A stretch of 64,000 nucleotides of DNA from Saprospiraceae bacterium (lineage in GTDB: Bacteria > Bacteroidota > Bacteroidia > Chitinophagales > Saprospiraceae). How positions within the stretch are numbered: the stretch's first letter is position 1; the number at the start of each line of letters is the position of its first letter. Shown piece after piece: positions 45,030 through 53,973 of the stretch. The notes below the pieces were generated by a model. The model did no database searches, was not told the DNA's origin, and saw only the letters and a list, made by a program, of their open reading frames with translations. Position numbers and translations under genes: made by a program. The stretch is taken from assembly GCA_027488135.1 (NCBI GenBank), contig JAIYCH010000089.1, positions 62,001 through 126,000 on the forward strand. Reading direction: 5' to 3'.

Positions 45030-47195
45030 ATGCACAAACCGATTTTAATCCTATTGCTTCTAAGTTGTTACTGCTCTATAGGTCAGACCTTCACTCCCAC
45101 TGAAATAAATGAATGGGCTAAAAGGGCACAAAATGTAACTATAATAAGGGACGATTACGGCGTTCCGCACATTTATGGTAAAACCGACGCTGATGTAGTT
45201 TTTGGTTTAATGTACACACAATGTGAGGATGATTTTAACCGGGTGGAAGAAAACTATTTAGACGCTTTAGGCAGATTATCGGAAACTCTGGGTGAAAATT
45301 ATTTTTATCAGGACGCTAGAGCAAGAATGTATGCAGATACCCTTCTTGCGAAAAACAATTATCTAAGTTCTCCCATCTGGTTAAAAGCTTTATTGGATGG
45401 GTTTGCCTCGGGAATTAATTATTATCTGCACAAAAATCCAAATGTTAAACCTAAAATCATTCAAAGATTTGAGCCTTGGATGCCTTTATTATTTACCGAA
45501 GGCAGTATTGGTGGAAATATTACCATCATTCCTGTTCAGGGAGTAAAAGATTTTTATGAGGGAAATGGCATGGGATATCATGTACCAGAAATACCTGAAT
45601 GGGAACAGGAGCCAGCAGGATCGAATGGATTTGCTATTGCGCCAGAATTAACAAAAAATGGGTATCCTTTGCTCCTTATAAATCCACATACCTCTTTTTA
45701 TTTCAGAACAGAGGTTCACTTGGTAAGTGAGGAAGGCTTAAACACTTACGGTGCAGTTACATGGGGACAGTTTTTTGTTTATCAGGGATTTAATGAAAAA
45801 TGTGGATGGATGCATACGTCTGGTGCCGCCGATGTGGCAGATGAATATTTAGAGACGATTGAAAAAAGAGGCAACGATTATTATTACCTCTATGAGAATA
45901 AATGGTTACCAGTCAAAACCCGAAAGGAAATAATATATTTTCAAACAAAAAACAGGAAATTATCCAGAGAAATCACCTTATATTTCACACATCACGGACC
46001 AATAATTGCAAGAAAGGATGGAAAATGGGTATCCATAAGAATGATGACAGAACAGATTGACGCTCTGGCTCAATCTTTTTTAAGAACCAAGACTGAAGAT
46101 GTCAAATCTTTTGAAAAAGTAATGAAGCTAAATACAAATTCATCTAACAATACCGTTTTTGCAGATAGATCAGGGAATATTGCTTATTGGCATGGAAATT
46201 TTATGCCAAAAAGAAGCCTTGATTATAATTGGAGTGGTCTTTTAGATGGAACAACTTCAAATACAGAATGGAAGGGATTTCATACGGTTAAAGAACTGGT
46301 TCGAATTATTAATCCTGCCAATGGGTGGATTCAGAACTGTAATTCAGATCCTTTCACTGCCTCTGGAAAATATAGTCCCGAAAAGAAAAAATACCCTGGA
46401 TATATGGCACCTGATGAAGAAAATTTCCGGGGTGTGGCCGCTTTAAGAATTCTTGAAAATGTAAAGGGGCAATGGACGCTTGATAGTTTAATTAAAGCCG
46501 CCTTTAATCCTTTTTTACCTGGTTTGGCTAAGATTATCCCAGATCTCATCAAAGTGTATAAAGGAGATTTATCAACTCATTATACTGATCCACTCAAAGT
46601 GTTATCCGCCTGGAATTTTGAGAGAGATTCTCTCTCCGTAGCCACTAGCCTGGCCGTTTTTTATGGCGAAAATATTATGGAAACTGCTAGAATCAAAAGT
46701 GGATATGGTGCAAAATCTATGCTAAACTTAGAGGCATATGTGCTGAATAACTTATCGGCATCAGAAAAAAAAGCTGCTTTTGAAAAAACCATAGATCAAC
46801 TCAACAGTCAATTTGGTACATGGAACACTACATGGGGAGAAATCAATAGGTTTCAACGAATAAGTGCAGGTATTCGCCCGGAGTTTAATGATGATCTTGA
46901 AAGTTTACCTGTAGGTTTCACCTCGTCTGCCTGGGGATCCCTTGCTGCATTTGGCTCAAAAACCCAAACTGGAACCAAAAAAAGATATGGAACTTTGGGA
47001 AATAGTTTTGTTGCCGTAGTAGAATTTGGCCCCAAAATTAATGCACATTCCATTGTTACTGGTGGTTCATCCAGTGACCTGAATTCACCCCATTTTAATG
47101 ACCAATCTCTAAGATATACGAGAGGACAGTTCAAGAAAGTGCATTTTTATAAAAATGAAGTAGAGACCAACGCAGTTAAAACGTATCACCCTTAA
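45030..47195 (+). CDS. Penicillin acylase family protein (exported Ntn amidohydrolase)
   Basis: The product is 721 residues. A signal peptide covers ~1-19, the alpha-chain region includes VTIIRDDYGVPHIYGKTDADVVFGL, and the self-cleavage/nucleophile is Ser198 in AGSNGFAIA. The beta chain has INPHTSFYFRTEVHL and HTSGAADVADEYLE. The family cleaves amide bonds of N-acyl compounds, including N-acyl-homoserine lactones and penicillins, after autoprocessing in the periplasm. The ATG at 45030 is preferred; the longer frame at 44808 overlaps the divergent GNAT gene and lacks a signal. The next gene is 28 bp downstream. Confidence 0.9.
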   Translation: MHKPILILLLLSCYCSIGQTFTPTEINEWAKRAQNVTIIRDDYGVPHIYGKTDADVVFGLMYTQCEDDFNRVEENYLDALGRLSETLGENYFYQDARARMYADTLLAKNNYLSSPIWLKALLDGFASGINYYLHKNPNVKPKIIQRFEPWMPLLFTEGSIGGNITIIPVQGVKDFYEGNGMGYHVPEIPEWEQEPAGSNGFAIAPELTKNGYPLLLINPHTSFYFRTEVHLVSEEGLNTYGAVTWGQFFVYQGFNEKCGWMHTSGAADVADEYLETIEKRGNDYYYLYENKWLPVKTRKEIIYFQTKNRKLSREITLYFTHHGPIIARKDGKWVSIRMMTEQIDALAQSFLRTKTEDVKSFEKVMKLNTNSSNNTVFADRSGNIAYWHGNFMPKRSLDYNWSGLLDGTTSNTEWKGFHTVKELVRIINPANGWIQNCNSDPFTASGKYSPEKKKYPGYMAPDEENFRGVAALRILENVKGQWTLDSLIKAAFNPFLPGLAKIIPDLIKVYKGDLSTHYTDPLKVLSAWNFERDSLSVATSLAVFYGENIMETARIKSGYGAKSMLNLEAYVLNNLSASEKKAAFEKTIDQLNSQFGTWNTTWGEINRFQRISAGIRPEFNDDLESLPVGFTSSAWGSLAAFGSKTQTGTKKRYGTLGNSFVAVVEFGPKINAHSIVTGGSSSDLNSPHFNDQSLRYTRGQFKKVHFYKNEVETNAVKTYHP

Positions 47196-47223
47196 ATTAA
47201 CCTTACCAAGAAAACGAATCATC

Positions 47224-48489
47224 ATGGATAAAAGGACCTTTTTCAAACACTCCATTGCCATGGGCTTAGGTGCCCCTGCCCTATTTAATACCTTAGAAAA
47301 GTTAAATCTCACCGTGGCCAATAAATCGGTGGAAGAAATAGCTGAAGACGAAAATTATTGGTTAGGAGTTAGGGGAGGCTACCGATTGAAGCCAGATTAT
47401 ATAAATCTTGAAAACGGTTATTATTGTTTTATGCCACAGGCCATTCTGGAAGACTATCTTCATCATATAAGAGAGGTAAATTATCAGGGCTCTCATTATA
47501 TGCGAACCGTTCAATGGGATAATAAAAGGGCTGTTTGTGGTCAACTTGCGGATCTAATCCAATGTGATGCGGAAGAAATTATCATAACCAGAAACACAAC
47601 AGAATCTTTAGATACTGTTATTGGAGGTATTCATTGGAAACAAGGGGATGAGGCTATTATGGCAAATCAAGACTATTTCGCCATGATAGAGCATTTTCGC
47701 TTATGTGAAGAAAGATATGGTATAGTACGAAAAATAGTAGATGTGCCGAATATTCCAATATCTGATGAAGAAATAGTCGCAGTTTATGAAAATGCGATTA
47801 CCAGTAAAACGAAATTGATCATGGTCTGCCATATTGTAAATATAACAGGTCAGATACTTCCCATCAGAAAAATCTGTGATATGGCTCATAAAAAGGGGGT
47901 TGAGGTTCTGGTTGATGGGGCACATGCCATTGGACATTTTGCCTTTGACATCAAAGAATTACATTGTGACTACTATGGTTCCAGTCTCCATAAATGGCTT
48001 TCAGCTCCCTTAGGCGCTGGACTATTATATATCAATAAAGAAAAAATAGGCGGTCTATGGCCAATGTTTGGTGATTTTGGCTATCCTTTGGAAAATATAA
48101 GGAGAATGAATCATACGGGTACGCACCCCGTTGCCACAGATCTGGCCATTGGAAATGCCATCGAGTATTTACATCGCATAGGATTAGATAAAAAAGAAGC
48201 CAGATTACGCTATTTACAAAATTATTGGACTAGCCGCGTACGCAATGTACCAAATATAATAGTTAACACTCCAGCTGACCCTCAAAGAGTTTGTGGTATC
48301 GCCAATGTGGGAATAAAAAATATGAAAACCTCTTTAATGGCTGAGAATCTTTTGAAAAAATATAGAATTTGGACGGTAGCCATTGATGGTCAAGGAGTAC
48401 AGGGATGTAGAATTGTTCCCAATATTTATACTACCACCAAGGAACTGGATATTTTCATTTCGGCTTTAAAAGAAATGGCAAAAAGTTGA
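47224..48489 (+). CDS. Exported class V PLP-dependent enzyme (isopenicillin N epimerase-like)
   Basis: The product is 421 residues. The first ~30 (KRTFFKHSIAMGLGAPALF) look like a Tat- or Sec-type signal. The body has NTTESLDTVIGGI, VDGAHAIGHFAFD (Asp231) and SLHKWLSAPLGAGLLYI with PLP Lys257, as in class V aminotransferases and isopenicillin N epimerase-like proteins. Reaction unknown. It probably forms an operon with the penicillin acylase upstream. Confidence 0.85.
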   Translation: MDKRTFFKHSIAMGLGAPALFNTLEKLNLTVANKSVEEIAEDENYWLGVRGGYRLKPDYINLENGYYCFMPQAILEDYLHHIREVNYQGSHYMRTVQWDNKRAVCGQLADLIQCDAEEIIITRNTTESLDTVIGGIHWKQGDEAIMANQDYFAMIEHFRLCEERYGIVRKIVDVPNIPISDEEIVAVYENAITSKTKLIMVCHIVNITGQILPIRKICDMAHKKGVEVLVDGAHAIGHFAFDIKELHCDYYGSSLHKWLSAPLGAGLLYINKEKIGGLWPMFGDFGYPLENIRRMNHTGTHPVATDLAIGNAIEYLHRIGLDKKEARLRYLQNYWTSRVRNVPNIIVNTPADPQRVCGIANVGIKNMKTSLMAENLLKKYRIWTVAIDGQGVQGCRIVPNIYTTTKELDIFISALKEMAKS

Positions 48490-48540
48490 TTTAGACCTTC
48501 GCGTTGCCATCATTGGAAAAACAAGCTTGTTTCTAACTGC

Positions 48541-49674
48541 TTATTGAAGTAAACTTTGATAAACACGCTCCAATTTATCAGTTACCATTTGTGCATTAAA
48601 ATTTTTTATATGCTCAAAACCCTTATTTACAGCGTGTTCTCTTTGCTCACTATTTTGCATGAAAAAGAGAATTCCCTCTTTTATTTCTTCATAATTAGCA
48701 GGATCTACCAAATAAGCACCTGGCCCCCCCACTTCAGGTAACGATGTTGTTTTACTTGTAATAACAGGAGTACCACTATATAAAGCTTCTAAAACTGGAA
48801 TACCAAAACCTTCGAAATAAGAAGGATAAATAAAAATTTCTGCATTTTGATAAATAATAGGTAGATGATCATTCGTTACATTTTTAAAAATAATTTTATC
48901 TGAATAGATTTCTTTGAAGAGATTCAATTCTGCTTTAATTTCTTTAAAATATTTACGATTTGGCTTACCAATAATTAGAAAGGGCCATTGGTATTCAGTT
49001 GGAAGACCTTTCCAGGCTTTTAAAGCTGACAATAAATTTTTCCTGGCTGTAATACTTCCAACAGATAAGAAGTAACGATTAGGTAATTGATAAAGATTTA
49101 CAACTTGTTGAAATTCAGCTTTTGAATATATCTTTTTAAAATTATCGTGTACTGTTTGATATACTACCTCTACCTTTTTGGAAGGAAGATTAAAGTTTTT
49201 ACAGATATCTATTTTAGTATATTCGCTAACGGCAATAACCACATCAGCTTTTTGACAACTATATTTTATTTTTTGGAAATGAATAAATCTATCAAAAAAA
49301 GAATAATCCATTTTATAATATAGGAAAGCGATGTCATGGATGGTAACCACCCATTTGATATTTGGGTCCTTCCCTAATTCTATAGGCAACTCATTACTTA
49401 GGCCGTGATAAATATGAATTAAATATTTTTTACAATCTTTAGGCACACCGAAAATCCTCCAAAAAAAACTTTGAAACCAGAGTGGATATACTGTGGTGAT
49501 AGAATACTTTTCTGATAAAGAGGCAGAATTTTTAGAGGAAACAGGAGAAAAAAGAAATAAATTGAATAAACGAGAATGATATTTATTTAGATTTATTATT
49601 AGCGTTCTACTATAGTTTCCCAGACCTGTTGAGTTTTGAAAGAACCTTTTCGCATCGAACGCTATATTTATCAT
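48541..49674 (-). CDS. Glycosyltransferase family 4 (GT-B)
   Basis: The product is 377 residues, GT-B fold. The N-terminus has INIAFDAKRFFQNSTGLGNYSRTL, the C-terminal domain has YFLSVGSITARKNL and AEIFIYPSYFEGFGIPVLEALYSGTPVI with the EX7E motif, and ends VYQSLLQ. Such enzymes build cell-surface polysaccharide. ATG 49674 is preferred to GTG 49698. It lies 32 bp after iscA but is functionally unrelated. Confidence 0.9.
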   Translation of the reverse strand: MINIAFDAKRFFQNSTGLGNYSRTLIINLNKYHSRLFNLFLFSPVSSKNSASLSEKYSITTVYPLWFQSFFWRIFGVPKDCKKYLIHIYHGLSNELPIELGKDPNIKWVVTIHDIAFLYYKMDYSFFDRFIHFQKIKYSCQKADVVIAVSEYTKIDICKNFNLPSKKVEVVYQTVHDNFKKIYSKAEFQQVVNLYQLPNRYFLSVGSITARKNLLSALKAWKGLPTEYQWPFLIIGKPNRKYFKEIKAELNLFKEIYSDKIIFKNVTNDHLPIIYQNAEIFIYPSYFEGFGIPVLEALYSGTPVITSKTTSLPEVGGPGAYLVDPANYEEIKEGILFFMQNSEQREHAVNKGFEHIKNFNAQMVTDKLERVYQSLLQ

Positions 49675-49706
49675 TTGTACAATGATCGGACCATCCACCT
49701 TACCAA

Positions 49707-50033
49707 TTAAACAGCAAAACTTTCACCACATCCACAGGTACGGGCAGCATTCGGATTATTAAAATAAAAACCTTTGCCATCGAGACCCCCTGAAAATTCT
49801 AAGGTAGTGTTACATAGGTAGAGAAAGCTTTTTAAATCAGTCACAATTTTAACATCGTTATCTTCAAAAATTTGGTCATTAGGTTTTCCCTCATTATCAA
49901 AATCCATCTGATAACTTAAGCCTGAACACCCACCACTAGTGACAGAAACTCTTACGAAATAATCATCTGACATATTTTTGTCAGCACGAATTTCGACAAT
50001 TTTAGATTTTGCAGATTCCCCGACGTATAGCAT
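49707..50033 (-). CDS. iscA: A-type Fe-S carrier protein (IscA/HesB)
   Basis: This 108-residue carrier has the conserved cysteines Cys36 (SGGCSGL), Cys100 and Cys102 (TCGCGES) that bind a cluster or iron and pass it to target proteins. It follows iscU, separated by a 53-bp gap with a long hairpin. Confidence 0.92.
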   Translation of the reverse strand: MLYVGESAKSKIVEIRADKNMSDDYFVRVSVTSGGCSGLSYQMDFDNEGKPNDQIFEDNDVKIVTDLKSFLYLCNTTLEFSGGLDGKGFYFNNPNAARTCGCGESFAV

Positions 50034-50046
50034 AGTATAGAAATTA

Positions 50047-50080
50047 AGAGGCTATTTTATCATAATAAAATAGCCTCTTT
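50047..50080 (-). terminator. Long intercistronic hairpin between iscU and iscA
   Basis: A perfect 15-bp stem (arms 50047-50061 and 50066-50080) with a 4-nt loop lies between iscU and iscA. On the minus strand it is followed only by AATTTC, so it may attenuate, stabilise or process the iscSUA message rather than stop it fully. Confidence 0.5.
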
Positions 50081-50086
50081 TATAAT

Positions 50087-50500
50087 TTAATGAGCGGCAG
50101 CCATTGCGGTAACAGCTATTCCATTTTTAGACTGATAATCGGCGATAGCCCCCTTGATAGCATCTTCTGCCAAAACAGAACAATGTATTTTAACTGGTGG
50201 CAGAGCTAATTCTTCAACAATATCCATATTGTCTATGGTTAAAGCTTGTTCGATAGTTTTGCCTTTAAGCCATTCTGTTGCCAATGAGGAAGAAGCTATA
50301 GCAGAACCACAACCAAAGGTTTTGAATTTTGCATCAATAATAGTTTGCGTTGAAGGATCGACTTCAATTTGAAGACGCATAACATCACCGCATTCAGGAG
50401 CACCCACTAAGCCAGTACCTACGGTAGATTTACTTTTATCGAGCGTTCCTACATTTTTAGGATGTTGAAAATGTTCCAGTACTTTTTCTGAATATGCCAT
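50087..50500 (-). CDS. iscU: Fe-S cluster assembly scaffold
   Basis: This 137-residue scaffold assembles 2Fe-2S/4Fe-4S clusters with sulfur from IscS. Ligand cysteines Cys37 (APECGDV), Cys64 (FGCGSAIASSS) and Cys107 (KIHCSVLAEDA) are present, and Asp39 is the usual release residue. It lies 33 bp after iscS. Confidence 0.95.
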   Translation of the reverse strand: MAYSEKVLEHFQHPKNVGTLDKSKSTVGTGLVGAPECGDVMRLQIEVDPSTQTIIDAKFKTFGCGSAIASSSLATEWLKGKTIEQALTIDNMDIVEELALPPVKIHCSVLAEDAIKGAIADYQSKNGIAVTAMAAAH

Positions 50501-50533
50501 AATATATTAATTTTAAACGGATGATATAAAATA

Positions 50534-51760
50534 TTAGTGTTCAGACCATTGCACATTGCTAAGATCTACCCCCTCTTTGTACATTTCCCAAATAGGGCTC
50601 AAATCTCTCATGTGATTTACGCCTGCCACCAATTTCTCCACGGCAAAATCCACCTCTTCTTCGGTCGTAAATCTGCCCAGACTAAAACGAATAGATGAAT
50701 GAGCTAAATCGTCACCCAAGCCTAATGCTACAAGGACATAAGATGGTTCAAGCGAAGCGGATGTACAAGCTGAACCAGAAGAAACGGCAATATTTTGGTT
50801 AAAGGTCATCATAAGACCTTCCCCTTCCACGTGTTTAAAACTAATATTAGTTACGTGAGGCATTCTATGATCTACGTTACCATTAATATAACACTCTTCC
50901 AATCTTGACGTAAGTTCGTGCTCTAATCTATTTCTTAGCTTATTTAATCTTTCTGCATCGGAATGCATTTCTAATCTTGCTATTTCAGCTGCTTTACCAA
51001 AGCCAACAATACCAGGAACATTGAGGGTACCTGAGCGCATACCTCTTTCATGACCGCCACCGTCCATTTGAGCAGTTACTTTTACACGAGGAGATTTTCT
51101 ACTTACATATAATGCACCCACTCCTTTAGGACCATACATTTTGTGACTGGTCCACGCCATAAGATGAACACCAATTTCCTTAGGGTAGGTTGGTATTTTA
51201 CCTACTGCCTGCGTGGCATCACTCATGAAAAGGACCCCATGCTTTTCACAAATATCACCAATCTCTTTCATAGGTTGGATAACACCTGTTTCATTATTAG
51301 CCCACATAACTGACACTAAAATAGTGGTTGATTTAATAGCTGCTTCTAACTCTGCTAAATCAATCAGACCATCTTCTGCCACCTTGAGGTAGGTTATTTC
51401 AGCACCAGCCTCCGTCAACTTATCACATGTATCCAACACTGCCTTATGCTCGGTAGTCACGGTAATGATATGATTTCCTTTTGACTTGTACATTTCAAAA
51501 ACGCCCTTGATAGCCAAATTATCTGATTCAGTAGCGCCTGAGGTGAAAATTATTTCTTTGGGATCAACCTTAAGCAACGCAGCTATTTGTTCTCTCGCAT
51601 AATCTACGCCCTCCTCGGCTTCCCAACCAAAAGGATGATTTCTACTCGCTGAATTTCCAGGTTTCTGGTAAAAATAAGGCACCATCGTATCCACAACTCT
51701 TGGATCACACGGTGTTGTTGAATTATTGTCTAAGTAAACACGCATAGGTTCCTTTATCAT
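50534..51760 (-). CDS. iscS: Cysteine desulfurase
   Basis: This 408-residue PLP enzyme takes sulfur from cysteine for Fe-S clusters and thio-tRNA. Motifs: VYLDNNSTTPCDPRVVD, ATESDNLAIKG, MSDATQAVGKIPT, SHKMYGPKG (PLP Lys) and SSGSACTSASLEPS with the persulfide Cys332. The start at 51760 gives the N-terminus common in Bacteroidota homologues. It heads the iscSUA cluster; a -7 box and a 17-bp palindrome lie upstream. Confidence 0.95.
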   Translation of the reverse strand: MIKEPMRVYLDNNSTTPCDPRVVDTMVPYFYQKPGNSASRNHPFGWEAEEGVDYAREQIAALLKVDPKEIIFTSGATESDNLAIKGVFEMYKSKGNHIITVTTEHKAVLDTCDKLTEAGAEITYLKVAEDGLIDLAELEAAIKSTTILVSVMWANNETGVIQPMKEIGDICEKHGVLFMSDATQAVGKIPTYPKEIGVHLMAWTSHKMYGPKGVGALYVSRKSPRVKVTAQMDGGGHERGMRSGTLNVPGIVGFGKAAEIARLEMHSDAERLNKLRNRLEHELTSRLEECYINGNVDHRMPHVTNISFKHVEGEGLMMTFNQNIAVSSGSACTSASLEPSYVLVALGLGDDLAHSSIRFSLGRFTTEEEVDFAVEKLVAGVNHMRDLSPIWEMYKEGVDLSNVQWSEH

Positions 51761-51772
51761 TATTATAATTTA

Positions 51773-51789
51773 TTTAGATTTAATCTAAA
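51773..51789. promoter_or_regulatory. Possible operator: 17-bp palindrome upstream of iscS
   Basis: TTTAGAT-TTA-ATCTAAA, 7-bp arms with a 3-bp centre, lies between the -7 box and the iscS ATG. It is a plausible site for an Rrf2/IscR-type or other Fe-S regulator, but no regulator gene is nearby. Confidence 0.4.
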
Positions 51790-51804
51790 AGAAAATGCCA
51801 ATAG

Positions 51805-51812
51805 CAAATATA
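51805..51812 (-). promoter_or_regulatory. -7 box of the isc operon
   Basis: TATATTTG on the minus strand is an exact TAnnTTTG element 45 nt before the iscS ATG. No TTG at the right spacing. Confidence 0.45.
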
Positions 51813-51916
51813 ACCAATCATGTAAAATAAAAGTTTTATGAAAGGATAAAAATCATTAAATTTTCAAAAAAAAAATACCTACATTTAGGACGGAAGTATT
51901 TTATAAAAGTAAAAGT

Positions 51917-52864
51917 ATGCATCAATCGTCTCATTTTTTTGACAAATTTTCTAAAGCTGATGTATCAGATTGGGTTAAGATAGCAGAAAAAGAACTCAAT
52001 GGAAAGACATTAGAAAGTTTAAACTACCATTACAATAGTGAAATAATAATGCCTCCGGTAGTTATTCCTGACAAAGAGGTTAAAAAAATGGAACCTATGG
52101 TCTGGAGAAAAAACAAACTATGTCAACGAGGTATTGGTTTCTATAATACGGAAACGCTTAAAGAGGAAAATATAGCGTTCTTTATTTCTATCGGCATAAA
52201 TAATTTTAAACTTAATATTAAAAAGGAGAGCAAAATCCAGGCTGATGAATTAAAAAAATTATTCCCAACCTGCCACTGGCTCGATATTTATCAGAAAGAA
52301 AGAGATCCTTCAGATTTTTTTGTTTCAGACAAGACGTATATAAAAAGTATAGAAGAAAACCCTATTCAACAAATATTAGAAAACTTTCAGCATGCTATTG
52401 GTTTAATTCAACGATTGGAAATAAGAGATAGACTTATTAATGAGTACCTTGGAAGTATTTATTTTTCAAGAGAAATAAACGCTAATTATTTGTACGAAAT
52501 TTCTTTAGGTCGGGCTCAGAGAATTGTTTGGAGAAATATACTTCAGGCTTTTGGGATAGAAAATCCAGCGCCGCCAACATTTATTTCTACTTTACCTGTC
52601 TTAAAAAACGGGTTACACGACCACTTTCTAGTAGAAGCAACAGCAAAAACACTTTCCGCCGTAATAGGTGGAGCCGATCTTATTTATCTTGAGTTTGATG
52701 AAATAACAGAAACAATGCGAACTGAGAACTTAGCCCACATCTACCATATTTTAACTTTAGAATCAGGTATCGGTGAAGTAATAGATCCAGTGGCAGGAAG
52801 TTTTTACGTAGATGAGTTGACAACAAAATTAGCTCAACACATTTGGAGCAAGTTAAAATCCTGA
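51917..52864 (+). CDS. Shortened methylmalonyl-CoA mutase-like protein
   Basis: The product is 315 residues. The last ~120 match the second half of the mutase TIM barrel (RAQRIVWRNILQAFGI, LVEATAKTLSAVIGGADLIYLEFDE, LESGIGEVIDPVAGSFYVDEL). The first ~190 correspond only loosely to the barrel start, and typical substrate-binding motifs (such as FDLPTQ) and the B12 domain are absent. Full small subunits are longer (about 450-620 residues). It could be a non-catalytic partner of a MutB elsewhere, or a decaying paralogue. The 3' end overlaps the AI-2E gene by 12 bp. Confidence 0.72.
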   Translation: MHQSSHFFDKFSKADVSDWVKIAEKELNGKTLESLNYHYNSEIIMPPVVIPDKEVKKMEPMVWRKNKLCQRGIGFYNTETLKEENIAFFISIGINNFKLNIKKESKIQADELKKLFPTCHWLDIYQKERDPSDFFVSDKTYIKSIEENPIQQILENFQHAIGLIQRLEIRDRLINEYLGSIYFSREINANYLYEISLGRAQRIVWRNILQAFGIENPAPPTFISTLPVLKNGLHDHFLVEATAKTLSAVIGGADLIYLEFDEITETMRTENLAHIYHILTLESGIGEVIDPVAGSFYVDELTTKLAQHIWSKLKS

Positions 52865-53968
52865 TTCATTCATATTTTTAGTGATCAGACGAACTATTTT
52901 GAATTTTTCGAAGAATATTTTTGCAAAGGATCGAAGAATCGTGTAAATGGGTATGGCAAGAACCATTCCGGTTATTCCAGCTAAATTGGCACCGATAAGG
53001 ATAACAACAAATATCTCGAGTGGGTGAGCCAATACAGATTTTGAAAAAATAAAAGGCTGCAAAATATAATTATCCAACATTTGCATAGATCCAAAAATAA
53101 GTACCACCGTCACCAATTGGGGCCAAACTTCAGTATAAAACGAAAGATCCAGATTCGAAGAAAGAGTAATCAGGACGGCAAATGCAGCACCAAAGATAGG
53201 TCCTAAATAAGGAATGAGATTCATAAGGGCAGCAAAGAATGCTATGATTAGTGCATTTTTTATACCAAAAATGGAAAGCATTACCAGCATATAAATAGTA
53301 ATAAGGAGCATTTGTAAAAGTAGTCCATTAAAATACCTTGATAAGATTCTAATAGATTCTTGTATGGCATTTCGTGTCTGCTCAACATAATTATCAGGAA
53401 TTAAGGTAAGTAAAAAGCTTAAAAACATACCTTGTTCTTGAATAAAGAAGAAGGCAATAAACAAGATAGACGCTACGGCCACCACAAAATTACTTGCTGT
53501 TGAAAAGAATTCGGTAAGAATATCCGTTAACAATGCTGGTTCAAACCAACCTTTAGTGAGTGAACTTACTAATTCTTCAAGATTAATCATTTCAACGGGA
53601 ATGCCATGAGACTTTAGCCAACGAAGTATATTTTGAAAAGGTTCATCGAGAGCCACTGAGATTGATTTGTAATCCACCTCTGACAAATTCATAGCCTGAG
53701 TAAAAAAGACCGGAATAAACAAAGCAAGAATGGCGGCAACTAAAAAAAGGAAAGCACCTAAAGTCAAGGTAGCTGCTACTGAATTGGGTATAACAAATTT
53801 ACCAATGCTAATTTTTTTCAAAAATCTCATTATGGGTGATCCCATTAAAGAAATAACCCAAGCGATGATAACGTAGCTGATAATTTCAGAAAACCGATAA
53901 ATGATAGTACCCAATATGAGGGTTATCAAGGCAACAATGAAATATCTTGAAATTGCATTAATCTGCAT
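52853..53968 (-). CDS. AI-2E family transporter (PerM-like)
   Basis: This 371-residue inner-membrane protein has about eight helices, and a conserved central motif AALMNLIPYLGPIFGAAFAV and NYILQPFIFSKSVLAHPLEIF near the C-terminus. The family includes putative AI-2 exporters and Na+/H+ antiporters; the substrate of this one is unknown. Last gene of a four-gene minus-strand operon. Confidence 0.88.
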   Translation of the reverse strand: MQINAISRYFIVALITLILGTIIYRFSEIISYVIIAWVISLMGSPIMRFLKKISIGKFVIPNSVAATLTLGAFLFLVAAILALFIPVFFTQAMNLSEVDYKSISVALDEPFQNILRWLKSHGIPVEMINLEELVSSLTKGWFEPALLTDILTEFFSTASNFVVAVASILFIAFFFIQEQGMFLSFLLTLIPDNYVEQTRNAIQESIRILSRYFNGLLLQMLLITIYMLVMLSIFGIKNALIIAFFAALMNLIPYLGPIFGAAFAVLITLSSNLDLSFYTEVWPQLVTVVLIFGSMQMLDNYILQPFIFSKSVLAHPLEIFVVILIGANLAGITGMVLAIPIYTILRSFAKIFFEKFKIVRLITKNMNESGF

Positions 53969-53973
53969 GAATA

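Noticed and set aside
48517-48532. AAACAAGCTTGTTT palindrome between convergent genes
   Set aside because: It has no loop and no T-tract, so it is a weak terminator candidate and may be chance.
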